A program made the position numbers and the translations under genes. Shown in pieces: positions 54,686-62,838 of a stretch of DNA of 64,000 nucleotides; position 1 is the first letter of the stretch, and each line of letters opens with the position of its first letter. The DNA lies in contig NZ_CP047650.1 of the NCBI RefSeq assembly GCF_009906855.1, positions 3,596,001-3,660,000 of the forward strand. The letters run 5' to 3'. The DNA comes from Xylophilus rhododendri (GTDB taxonomy: Bacteria > Pseudomonadota > Gammaproteobacteria > Burkholderiales > Burkholderiaceae_C). Under the pieces are notes generated by a model. The model had not been told where the DNA came from. It was given only the letters and a program-made list of their open reading frames with translations, and searched no databases.

Positions 54686-56554
54686 TCAGGAGACGAAGGA
54701 AAGGGGAGCGGCCAGCGGCAGTTCGAACCAGCTGGCCTCGGGGCCGCGGCGGATGTCCAGCAGCGGCGGCCGGCCATGCGGCACCTGCGGGCCGTGGCCC
54801 TGGTCGCTGCCGCCGAGGGACAGGCGGATGCGGCTGCCCGCGGCGAAAGTCCAGGACACCGGCAGCAGCGCGAACAGCAGCCGGGCCGGCTCGCCCGGCA
54901 CCAGCAGTCGGGCGGTGGCGCGGTCGTAGCGGTTGACCGGCCAGCTCGCCACGTAGTCGGGCGAGTCCGACAAGCCCTCGCGGTGCAGGGCCCGCAGATT
55001 GCCTTCGGTAACGTAGCGGCAGCTGCCGTCGGCCAGCACTTCGCTCAGGTAGACGTAGACGGCGGCGTCGGTCTCGGAAGAGACCAGCTCGATGCTGGCG
55101 GTGACATGGCCGGTCAGTTCGGCGGACGCGGCCAGCACCGGGCTGGTGTAGTGCAGGTACTGGGCCTGGCGGGCATCCCAGTCGGGGTAGTAGTGCTCCA
55201 CGCCGACGGCGCCCAGGCGCTCCAGGCGGGTTTGCGTGCCGGTGGAGACGGAGAAGTCCACGGCGAGGCGGTCGCTGCCCGGCGCGCCTGCCGAGGCCGA
55301 GAGTCCGCCATCGGCGGCGGGATGCAGCCGGACCTTGCCCTCGAAGGGCGGCCAGGCATCGGCGGCTTGCCAGCGTTCGTCGTGCTGGGTGAAGTAGTGC
55401 ACCGGCTTTTCGTGCTGCAGGCCGGTGTCCATGCCGCGCAGGTGGTGGTCGAAGAAACGCAGCACCTCGGCCAGCAGCGGGAACTGGGAGGCGGCCTGTT
55501 CACGCCAGGGCGAGACATTGCTGCGCGCGCCGTGGTCCCAGGGGCCGAGCAGCAGGCGGTGCTGGTGATTCGGCAGGGTGAGGAAACGGGTGATGGCCGA
55601 GTTGCTGTAGCCCGCGCCGTCGTACCAGCCGGAGATGGAGTAGATGGCCACGTCCTCGGGGATCTGCCGGGCGTAGTAGCCGGGGCTGCAGACATCCAGC
55701 GTCAGGGCCGGGTCGTGCAGCACCGCGTCGTGCTGGAAGGGCAGCTCGCGCGCCATGTCGGAGAGCCGGCAGTTGCTGCGGTGCTGCTGCAGGGCCTGGG
55801 CCAGCAGCCGGCCGTCCGGATCCTCGTCCACCGGCTGCGGGCCCTGGAAGGCGGGGTTGCCGTAGTAGGCGAACTTGGCCAGGGCCGGGCGGTCGTCCTG
55901 GTCCAGCGCCACCATCAGCTCGTCGTAGCGGCCGGTCCAGATGCAGGAGAGCACACCGCCGACGTAGAGCTGGTCGGTGTAGATGTCGGTCACCGCGAAC
56001 AGGGGCGCGATCGCCTTCACGGCGGGATGGCGGGTGCTGGCCAGGAAAACGGCCGCCGCGCCCAGGTAGGAGATGCCGGTGCAGCCGATGCTGCCGTCGC
56101 TCCAGGGCTGCTGCGAGATCCATTCGGCGATCTCCTCGTAGTCGTCGCGCTCCTTGGGCGAACGCAGGGCGTCGCGGGTGCCGAAGCTGGCGCCGGTGCC
56201 GCGCACGTCCACCACCACCACCGCATAGCCTTGCGGCACGAAGGCGTCGCGGTAACGGCCGCAGTTGGGGCTGACCTCGATCGTGGGATCGCTGGTGACG
56301 AAACGCCGGTAGTAGGGCGTGAAGATGGCGATGGTGGGCACCCGGGCCGGTGCCGGATGGGCGGCGTCGCCCTGGGGCAGGTAGACGTCCACCGCGATGC
56401 GGCAGCCGTCGCGCATGGTCAGGTAGCAGGAGGCGGGCAGCGCGGGCGCGGTGAAGGCGGGCGGGCGGCCGGCCAGGTAGGCGGCGGGGCCCTGGCGCCA
56501 GGCGGCGGGGGAGGCGGGGTCTAAAGGGTCTGAGGGCTGGTCTCGGTCCGACAT
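54686..56554 (-). CDS. CocE/NonD family hydrolase (X-Pro dipeptidyl-peptidase S15 family)
   Basis: A 622-residue serine hydrolase. An alpha/beta core with nucleophile Ser in GCTGISYLGA, Asp in SISGWYDGAGYS and His in LGPWDHGARS is followed by a C-terminal jelly-roll domain (from about residue 400; SPVLAASAELTGHVTASIEL) typical of cocaine esterase and glutaryl-7-ACA acylase relatives. No signal peptide. The substrate, an ester or amide, is unknown. It lies upstream of the Bug-type gene and downstream of an EamA permease. Confidence 0.9.
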   Translation of the reverse strand: MSDRDQPSDPLDPASPAAWRQGPAAYLAGRPPAFTAPALPASCYLTMRDGCRIAVDVYLPQGDAAHPAPARVPTIAIFTPYYRRFVTSDPTIEVSPNCGRYRDAFVPQGYAVVVVDVRGTGASFGTRDALRSPKERDDYEEIAEWISQQPWSDGSIGCTGISYLGAAAVFLASTRHPAVKAIAPLFAVTDIYTDQLYVGGVLSCIWTGRYDELMVALDQDDRPALAKFAYYGNPAFQGPQPVDEDPDGRLLAQALQQHRSNCRLSDMARELPFQHDAVLHDPALTLDVCSPGYYARQIPEDVAIYSISGWYDGAGYSNSAITRFLTLPNHQHRLLLGPWDHGARSNVSPWREQAASQFPLLAEVLRFFDHHLRGMDTGLQHEKPVHYFTQHDERWQAADAWPPFEGKVRLHPAADGGLSASAGAPGSDRLAVDFSVSTGTQTRLERLGAVGVEHYYPDWDARQAQYLHYTSPVLAASAELTGHVTASIELVSSETDAAVYVYLSEVLADGSCRYVTEGNLRALHREGLSDSPDYVASWPVNRYDRATARLLVPGEPARLLFALLPVSWTFAAGSRIRLSLGGSDQGHGPQVPHGRPPLLDIRRGPEASWFELPLAAPLSFVS

Positions 56555-56577
56555 CGGGTCGCACGCTTTCGAAAAGG

Positions 56578-56603
56578 CCGCTTCGGGTCGAAGCGAAGCG
56601 GCT
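56578..56603. other. hairpin between the EamA gene and the CocE-like gene
   Basis: GCCGCTTCG (56578-56586) pairs with CGAAGCGGC (56595-56603) across an 8-base loop, in the 111-base gap after the EamA stop. No clear T-run follows on the minus strand, so this may attenuate or process the transcript rather than end it. Confidence 0.4.
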
Positions 56604-56665
56604 CATTCTCGAAAAGCCGGGCCCAGAGGAAAAATGCGAAATGTCGATCCATCCATAGGCTGACC

Positions 56666-57607
56666 CTATGTCGCGGCATCTCCCACGGCCCGGGGCCGGT
56701 GGGCATGCACGCAGCTCAGCACACTGGCCACCACCAGCAACAGGGCCGACCACTCCAGCGCACGCGGCCAGCGCTGTTCCCAGACGAAGCCGTAGAGCAG
56801 GGCGAACAGGGTCTCGAAGAGGATCATCTGGCCCACCATGGTCAGCGGCAGCAGCCGGCTCATGCGGTTCCAGAAAGCGTTGCCGGCGATGGAGGCGGCC
56901 AGCGCCACGCCGACCGACACGCCGATGAAACGCCACCATTCGGCGGGCGCATGCGAGCCGTGGTCCAGCAGCAGGGCCAGCAGCAGGAGCAGCAGGGACT
57001 GGGCGCCGGTCACCACGCCGGTGGCCAGGTTCCAGTCCTGCGCGGACACCTGCGGCAGGCGCGCCAGTTGCCGGCTGTTGCCGACGGCATAGGTCGTCCA
57101 CGAAGCCAGCGCGCCGATGGCGCAGAGCAGCCCGATGGCGCCGCCGCGCGCCGCCTCGCCGTGCAGCGATTCCCAGGCGATGCACACCACGCCCGCCAGG
57201 CCCAGCAGCAGCGAGGGTGCCAGGCGGCGCAGCGGCACCGCATGGCGCTCGCGGCTGCCGATGATGGTGACGGCCACCGGCAGGAAGCCGATCACCAGCG
57301 AGGTCATGGCGATGCCGCCGCGCTGCACCGCGCTGGCCAGCAGCACGTAGTAGAGCGAGTTGCCCAGCACACTCAGCTCGCACAGGGCCCACCAGTCGCG
57401 CGCCTGCAGCTGGGCGCGCAGCTGGCCCCAGCGCGGCAGCAGCAGCGCGGTGGCGAACAGCCCATAGGACAGGAAGCGGCCCGCCGCCAGTTGCAGCGGC
57501 GTGAAGCCGCGCGCCAGTTCGGGCGCCAGGAACACCAGCCCCCACAGCGCGCCGGCCGCCATGCCGCAGGCGATGCCGGCGGCGGTGCCCGCGCCGAGCC
57601 GGCTCAA
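56666..57607 (-). CDS. EamA/DMT-family transporter
   Basis: A 313-residue inner-membrane protein with ten hydrophobic segments in two EamA repeats (AAGIACGMAAGALWGLVFL at the start, then WTTYAVGNSRQLA mid-protein and MVGQMILFETLFALLYGF in the second half). The start is probably the TTG at 57607, which overlaps the kinase stop (TTGA) and follows AGGAA; ATG codons further in would cut the first helix. Function is probably metabolite export. Translationally coupled to the sensor kinase. Confidence 0.88.
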   Translation of the reverse strand: MSRLGAGTAAGIACGMAAGALWGLVFLAPELARGFTPLQLAAGRFLSYGLFATALLLPRWGQLRAQLQARDWWALCELSVLGNSLYYVLLASAVQRGGIAMTSLVIGFLPVAVTIIGSRERHAVPLRRLAPSLLLGLAGVVCIAWESLHGEAARGGAIGLLCAIGALASWTTYAVGNSRQLARLPQVSAQDWNLATGVVTGAQSLLLLLLALLLDHGSHAPAEWWRFIGVSVGVALAASIAGNAFWNRMSRLLPLTMVGQMILFETLFALLYGFVWEQRWPRALEWSALLLVVASVLSCVHAHRPRAVGDAAT

Positions 57608-59754
57608 GGCCTGCGTTCCTGCATCAGCTCCTGCAGCCGGCGCAGCAGGTATTCGGGCGACAGCGGCTTGGACAGCACTTCCAGCCCGCCCTGCACCGCA
57701 TGCTGCAGCTGCTCGGCATAGCCGGTGGCCAGGATCACCGGCAGGCCCGGATGCATCTCGCGCAGGCGGAAGGCGAAGGCGATGCCGTTCATGTCGCCGG
57801 GCATGGCGATGTCGCTCAGCACCACGTCGGGCAGGGCTTCGGCCGCCAGCATGTCCAGCGCCTCGCGGGGATGCGAGGCGCGCCGCACCCGCAGGCCGGC
57901 GGCGGCCAGCATCTCGGCGGTGGCCTGGGCCACCTCGTCGTTGTCTTCCACCAGCAGCACCCGGCCGGCCAGGGTGAGCGGCGTTGCGTCCTCGGCCTGC
58001 TCCGCCTGCGCGGCATCGCCCAGGCGCGGGAAACGCAGGTCGATGCAGGTGCCGGCGCCGGGCTCGCTGCGGATCTCCACGCTGCCGCCGGACTGCTGCA
58101 TCAGCCCCTGCACCTGGCTCAGCCCCAGGCCCGATCCGGTGCCGCGTTCGCGGGTGGTGAAGAAGGGCTCCAGCACCCGCGGCAGCACATGGGCGGGTAT
58201 GCCCACGCCGTCGTCCTGCACACGCAGCTGCACCTGGCCGTCGGCCGTGTCTTCGGCGGTGATGGTGAAGTGGCCGCCGTCGGGCAGCGCATGGCGCGCG
58301 TTGACGGCCAGGTTGATCAGCGCGAGTTCCAGCTCGCCGGGATCGACCCGGATCGTGCCGGTGGAAGCCGCCACCTCCTGGCGCAGCGCGACCTGCGGGC
58401 CCAGCGTGGTGCGGATCAGCTCGGCGGTGGCCGGCAGCCATTCCTGCAGCGCGATCGGCTCGGGCTGCAGTGCCTGCTTGCCGCTGAAGGACAGCAGCTG
58501 CCGCGTCAGCCGCGCGCCGGACCGGATGGCGCGCGACATGGCGCGGATCTGCGGCTCGCCGGCTTCGCCCGGATGCTTCCTGGTGTGCACATGCAGGCTG
58601 GTGTTGACGATGGCCAGCAGGTTGTTGAAATCGTGCGCCACGCTGCCGGTGAGCACCGCCAGGGTTTCCAGCCGCTGCGATTCCAGCATGGCCTTCTCCG
58701 CCGCCGAGCGGCGCCGGATCTCGTCGCGCAACGCCAGCGATGCGGCGGTTTCCTGGCGCGTCTTGCGCAGGGCCAGCCAGCACACCGACACCAGCACGAT
58801 GGTGATCGCGGTCAGGGCGCCGCCGAGCAGCAGCAGGAAATGCCGCCACTGCGCGAACACTGCGCCGCGGTCGAGCCCGGCCACCACATAGGCCGGATAG
58901 CCCGGCACCTGGCGAAAGCTCACCAGCCGGGTGGCGCGTCCGCCATCGTGCGAGCGGCTGTCCACGCCCTCGGCCTCGCCGGCCAGGATGCGCGGCAGCA
59001 CCGGGTTGTCGGCCGCCATGCGTTTGCGGCCGTCGGGCGGCGGCGGCCAGCGCGCCAGCAGGGTGCCGTCGCTGCGCACCAGCGCGAGGGTGGAGATGCG
59101 CCGGTTCTCCTCGGTCAGCGAGCGGTAGTAGTCGCGGAAGAAGGCCGGCGCCAGCGAGACGCCGATCACACCGTCGAAGCGCCCGTCGCGGTCCGGCCGC
59201 CGCATCGCCAGGTTCATCAGCTCGCGGCCGGTCTGCCGGCCGACGATCACCTCGCTCAGGGTGAAGCCGTGGTAGGGCGCGAGCTGCTGCGGCGTATCGC
59301 GCAGCCGGGCGAAATACTCGCGGTCCCGCACCAGGCCGGAGCGCTCCGGCGGCGCGTCGCTGCGCACCAGGGGCCGGCCCTGGGCGTCCCAGACATTGAG
59401 GTTGACGACGATCGGCAGGCCGACCGAGATGTCGGCCAGGCGCTGGCGGATCGCCGGCTCCTGGCGGTCGATTTCCTCGTCGGTGCCCGAAGTGAGCCGG
59501 GCGGTGATCTGCGCGATCTCGGCGGCGATGTCCAGCGTGTTGCGCGCATGCTCGGCGGCGAACTGGGTGGCGCGCCGGGCGGTGGCCTGGGCATCGGACT
59601 GCGCGCGCCCCAGGCCCCACCATGCCACCATGACGAAGATGGCCACCGGTATCAGCACGCAGGCCAGCAGCACCGTGCGCAGCCAGGCGATCAGCGGTGT
59701 GGTGGCGGCGGCGGGCGGGGAAACGGAAGGCGCCGGTGGGCTGCCTGGGGTCAT
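57604..59754 (-). CDS. hybrid sensor histidine kinase with extracytoplasmic Cache-like domain and C-terminal receiver
   Basis: A 716-residue membrane kinase. TM1 at about 24-46, a periplasmic Cache-type sensor (about 50-300), TM2 at about 306-329, HisKA with phospho-acceptor His374 (SVAHDFNNLL), and a HATPase domain with NLAVNARHALPDGG and GTGSGLGLSQVQG. A receiver domain follows with Asp648 (VLSDIAMPG) and Lys in VLSKPLSP. The AHDFNNLL form belongs to the FixL/NtrB-like hybrid class. No separate response regulator lies nearby. Start at 59754; a longer in-frame reading adds a low-complexity leader. Confidence 0.92.
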   Translation of the reverse strand: MTPGSPPAPSVSPPAAATTPLIAWLRTVLLACVLIPVAIFVMVAWWGLGRAQSDAQATARRATQFAAEHARNTLDIAAEIAQITARLTSGTDEEIDRQEPAIRQRLADISVGLPIVVNLNVWDAQGRPLVRSDAPPERSGLVRDREYFARLRDTPQQLAPYHGFTLSEVIVGRQTGRELMNLAMRRPDRDGRFDGVIGVSLAPAFFRDYYRSLTEENRRISTLALVRSDGTLLARWPPPPDGRKRMAADNPVLPRILAGEAEGVDSRSHDGGRATRLVSFRQVPGYPAYVVAGLDRGAVFAQWRHFLLLLGGALTAITIVLVSVCWLALRKTRQETAASLALRDEIRRRSAAEKAMLESQRLETLAVLTGSVAHDFNNLLAIVNTSLHVHTRKHPGEAGEPQIRAMSRAIRSGARLTRQLLSFSGKQALQPEPIALQEWLPATAELIRTTLGPQVALRQEVAASTGTIRVDPGELELALINLAVNARHALPDGGHFTITAEDTADGQVQLRVQDDGVGIPAHVLPRVLEPFFTTRERGTGSGLGLSQVQGLMQQSGGSVEIRSEPGAGTCIDLRFPRLGDAAQAEQAEDATPLTLAGRVLLVEDNDEVAQATAEMLAAAGLRVRRASHPREALDMLAAEALPDVVLSDIAMPGDMNGIAFAFRLREMHPGLPVILATGYAEQLQHAVQGGLEVLSKPLSPEYLLRRLQELMQERRP

Positions 59755-59840
59755 CGGCGGCTTGCAGTGGGTCGGGGATACCCATGATAGAGGGGCTGCG
59801 TGTCCCCGGCGTGCCGCACCGCCCCGGGCCGGCGGCGCCT

Positions 59841-61934
59841 TCAGCGCGGCATGGCGCGCAGCCGGATCGCGATCGCCTTGGCCGCCGCCACGCTGGCAGG
59901 CCCGCCGTGCCGGGCCAGCGGCAGCAGGGGATTGCATTCCGGGTAGTAGCCGGCGGCGCTGCCCGGCGGGATGTCGTAGGCCACGATGCGCAGGCCGCGC
60001 ACGCAGCGCTCCACGCCGTCGTCGATGGCGCAGCTGGCATCCACCAGTTGGCCTTCGGCCATGCCCAGGCGGGCGATGTCGCTGCGGTGCAGCAGCAGCA
60101 CCCGGCGGCCGCCGCGGATGCCGCGGGAGCGGTCGTCCGGGCCGTGCACCGTGCTGCCGGATTGTTCGTCGCTGCTCAGCAGCATCAGCCGCAATACCGG
60201 ATCGTCATCCCGCGCCGTGGCGGGCTCCGCCTCCAGCGGACCCTGTCCCAGGAAACAGGCCTTGCCGCTTTCGGTATGCCACAGCCGCTGGCGGGCCGGC
60301 CGTGGCCGCAGGAAGCCGCCGTGGGTGCGCAGCCGGCCGTTGAAATCCTGGAAATCCTCTGGCCAGGTCTGGGCGATGGCATCGCGGATGCGGCTGTAGT
60401 CCTGTGCCCAGGCCTGCCACGGCACCCGCGGGTTGGGCTCCAGCGTGGCCTGCGCCAGCCGGGCCAGGATGGCGCATTCGGACAACAGTTCGGCCGAGGC
60501 CGGGGACGCCGCGCCGCGCGAGGCGTTGACGCGGCCGGTGGCGTCTTCGCTGGACAGCGCCTGCTCCAGGCCCGACTGGCGGTCGATCTCGGTGGCGTCC
60601 AGCGCCGGCAGCAGCCAGGCCGAGGCGCCATGCAGCACGTGGCTGCGGCGCAGGCGGGTGGCGATCTGCACCGTCAGGCGCAGTTGGCGCCAGGCGGCCT
60701 CCACCCGGGGCGTGTCGGGCACTTCGCGCAGGAAGTTGCCGCCCAGGCCGACGAATGCACGCACGCCGCCGTCCAGCATGCCTTCGCAGGTCTGCAGCAG
60801 GTTCAGGCCGCTCTCGTGCGGCGGCTCGAATCCGTACAGCCGCGCCAGCCGGTGGCGCAGCGTGTGGCCGGGCGCGGTGCGCAGGCCCACGCTGCGCTGG
60901 CCCTGCGCGTTCGAATGGCCGTGCATCGGATGGATGCCGGCGCCGGGCCGGCCGATATGGCCGCCGAGCAGCAGCAGGTCGACCAGCATCTGCACATGGC
61001 GCACGCCCTGCCGGTGCTGGGTCAGGCCGCTGCCGTAGATGCAGATCGCGTTACGCGCCCGGGCGAAGACTTGCGCCGCCTGTTCCAGCTCGACGCGCGG
61101 CAGTCCCGAGAGGGCTTCGATGGTCTGCCAGGAGCTGGCCCGCATGGCCGCCTTGAAGGCTTCGAAGCCCTGCGTGTGCCGGGCGATGAAGGGCGTGTCT
61201 AGCACCCGCGGCAAACGCGCGGCCTGGGCCTGGTCGTCCAGCGCCAGCACCGCCTTGCACAGCCCGGTCAGCGCGGCCAGGTCGCCGCCGTTGCGCAGCT
61301 GCAGGTACTGGGTGCTGACGGTGGTGCGGGCCGGTGTCAGCATGTCGCGCGGCACCTGCTCGGCGGTGAAGGCGAGCAGGCCGCGCTCGCGCAGCGGATT
61401 GAAGCTGACCACCGGCACGCCGCGTTTGCGGGCCTCCTGCAGGTCGTGCAGAAAGCCGGTGTCGGCCGCGTTCACGTTCTGCCCGAAGATGAAGATCGCA
61501 TCGGTCTGGGCGAAATCCTTCCGCGTCACCGTGCCGCCTTCCACGCCGATGGACAAGGGCAGCGCCACCGCGCTGGCCTCCTGGCACAGCTCGGATGCGC
61601 TGCACAGGTTGTTGTTGCCGTAGAGCCGGGCCAGCAGCTGCAGCAGATAGGCCGCCTCGGTCGAGGCCTGGCCGCCGCAGCAGAAGACGGCCGCGCGGGC
61701 GTCGTCACGCCGCAGGGCCTGCAGCTCGGCGGCGATGCCGGCGAAGGCCTGGTCCCAGCTCACCGGCAGATAGCGGTCGCTGTCCGCATGCCAGCGCAGC
61801 GGGGTGGTCAGCCGGCCGGCGGCCTCCAGGGCATGGTCGTCCCATGCTTCGAGTTCGGCCAGCCGGTGGCGCGCGAAGAATTCGGCATCGGCCTGCGGTC
61901 GGCGCGCCATGCGCGATGAGCGCTGGGGCTGCAA
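59841..61934 (-). CDS. FdhF/YdeP-type molybdopterin oxidoreductase, N-terminally truncated
   Basis: About 690-697 residues of the formate-dehydrogenase-like family that includes E. coli YdeP. Similarity starts at EFFARHRLAELEAWDDHALEAAGRL and runs to the end (NLCSASELCQEAS, HPMHGHSNAQGQRSVG, TESGKACF). Relatives have about 85 more residues at the N-terminus with a CPGC...CENG cysteine cluster that is absent here. Start is uncertain: ATG at 61910 or TTG at 61934. Adding one C near 61990 would join the frame to an ATG at 62017 without restoring the cysteines. Either a variant that lacks the iron-sulfur cluster or a decayed gene. Confidence 0.78.
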   Translation of the reverse strand: MQPQRSSRMARRPQADAEFFARHRLAELEAWDDHALEAAGRLTTPLRWHADSDRYLPVSWDQAFAGIAAELQALRRDDARAAVFCCGGQASTEAAYLLQLLARLYGNNNLCSASELCQEASAVALPLSIGVEGGTVTRKDFAQTDAIFIFGQNVNAADTGFLHDLQEARKRGVPVVSFNPLRERGLLAFTAEQVPRDMLTPARTTVSTQYLQLRNGGDLAALTGLCKAVLALDDQAQAARLPRVLDTPFIARHTQGFEAFKAAMRASSWQTIEALSGLPRVELEQAAQVFARARNAICIYGSGLTQHRQGVRHVQMLVDLLLLGGHIGRPGAGIHPMHGHSNAQGQRSVGLRTAPGHTLRHRLARLYGFEPPHESGLNLLQTCEGMLDGGVRAFVGLGGNFLREVPDTPRVEAAWRQLRLTVQIATRLRRSHVLHGASAWLLPALDATEIDRQSGLEQALSSEDATGRVNASRGAASPASAELLSECAILARLAQATLEPNPRVPWQAWAQDYSRIRDAIAQTWPEDFQDFNGRLRTHGGFLRPRPARQRLWHTESGKACFLGQGPLEAEPATARDDDPVLRLMLLSSDEQSGSTVHGPDDRSRGIRGGRRVLLLHRSDIARLGMAEGQLVDASCAIDDGVERCVRGLRIVAYDIPPGSAAGYYPECNPLLPLARHGGPASVAAAKAIAIRLRAMPR

Positions 61935-62277
61935 CTGGTCCAGGCCCCGGGCTCCATCGAGCCCCAGGCCCTTCCTGGCGGCGAGGCAAACGTTGCCGGT
62001 TCGTTGTGATGCTTCATGTTTTGGAGCCTGCGAAGTGGTGTGTACAAACTACAGCCGCTTCCCGGATGGACGGTAGGCGCCGGACTGCACGGCCTGTCGG
62101 TCTGCGTGACTGGAAGGTGAACACGTGTCCTGCCCGGTTATCTCGTCAAGGCATTCCCGTTTCATTAACGGTGATATTGGTGCCGCCGGATATATACGGA
62201 TTTGCCGCATTTGCGCGAGCCGTCTCCGTTTGGTGTTTTAGAATGAAAGCCGTCCTTATCTATTGACAGGATTCACA
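61935..62277. other. intergenic region with hns promoter; no gene supported
   Basis: A 343-base gap between divergent genes. It does not encode the missing N-terminus of the molybdenum enzyme in any frame. The part nearest the H-NS-type gene is AT-richer (GATATATACGG near 62190, TTTTAGAAT at 62237-62244 as a possible -10 region). No convincing -35 at ideal spacing was found. Confidence 0.45.
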
Positions 62278-62577
62278 ATGGCGACATTCAAGGAACTTCA
62301 GGCGCAGAAATCGGCTCTGGATGCCCAGATCGAGGCAGCCCGCAATGCGGAACTGGCCGATGCCATCACCCTGGCGCGCACGCTGGTGCAGGAATATGGA
62401 ATCGACCAGCACCAGCTTTTCGGCCGCAGCCTCTCGCGCCGGCCCCTGCCCATTCGCAAGCTCGGCCTGGTGCCCGCCAAATACAAGGATCCGGCAAGTG
62501 CCAAGACCTGGAGCGGCCGCGGCAAGCCGCCGCGCTGGATCGCCGGCAAGGACCGCACGCCGTTTCTGATCCCCTGA
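62278..62577 (+). CDS. H-NS family nucleoid-associated protein
   Basis: A 99-residue DNA-binding protein of the H-NS histone family found in Burkholderiales. An N-terminal coiled coil for dimerisation (about residues 1-45; ATFKELQAQKSALDAQIEA) leads to the C-terminal DNA-binding motif KYKDPASAKTWSGRGKPPRW. The ATG at 62278 follows CAGG. It has its own promoter region and a strong terminator, so it is a single-gene transcript. Likely represses AT-rich, acquired DNA such as the promoter stretches and IS elements of this window. Confidence 0.93.
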   Translation: MATFKELQAQKSALDAQIEAARNAELADAITLARTLVQEYGIDQHQLFGRSLSRRPLPIRKLGLVPAKYKDPASAKTWSGRGKPPRWIAGKDRTPFLIP

Positions 62578-62583
62578 AACCAA

Positions 62584-62606
62584 AGCCCGCGCCAGCGGGC
62601 TTTTTT
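62584..62606 (+). terminator. rho-independent terminator after the H-NS-type gene
   Basis: AGCCCGC (62584-62590), 4-base loop, GCGGGCT (62595-62601), followed by a run of six T residues. Seven bases after the stop codon. Confidence 0.92.
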
Positions 62607-62838
62607 AATGGCGCCGCCGCTTCTTTATCCGCGGCCGGGTAATGGCAGGGCCCTGGAGAATGCCGCTGCCGTATTAGTGCGCGGCCCCGCCCGGCATGCC
62701 GACACTGACTGCAAGCTGAATGTCCCGGCAGCCCGGCGGCTTCGGGTGCATTAAGCCAATCACAAGGATCTGCCGGCAACACTCGCGCCCCTCAGCGGCC
62801 GCACGACTGGCCGCTTTCGTCGAACGAGAGCCGAGACC

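Noticed and set aside
53969-56524. An 851-codon plus-strand open frame opposite the Bug-type and CocE-like genes
   Set aside because: Low-complexity translation with no family motif; the opposite strand has clear catalytic motifs in both genes.
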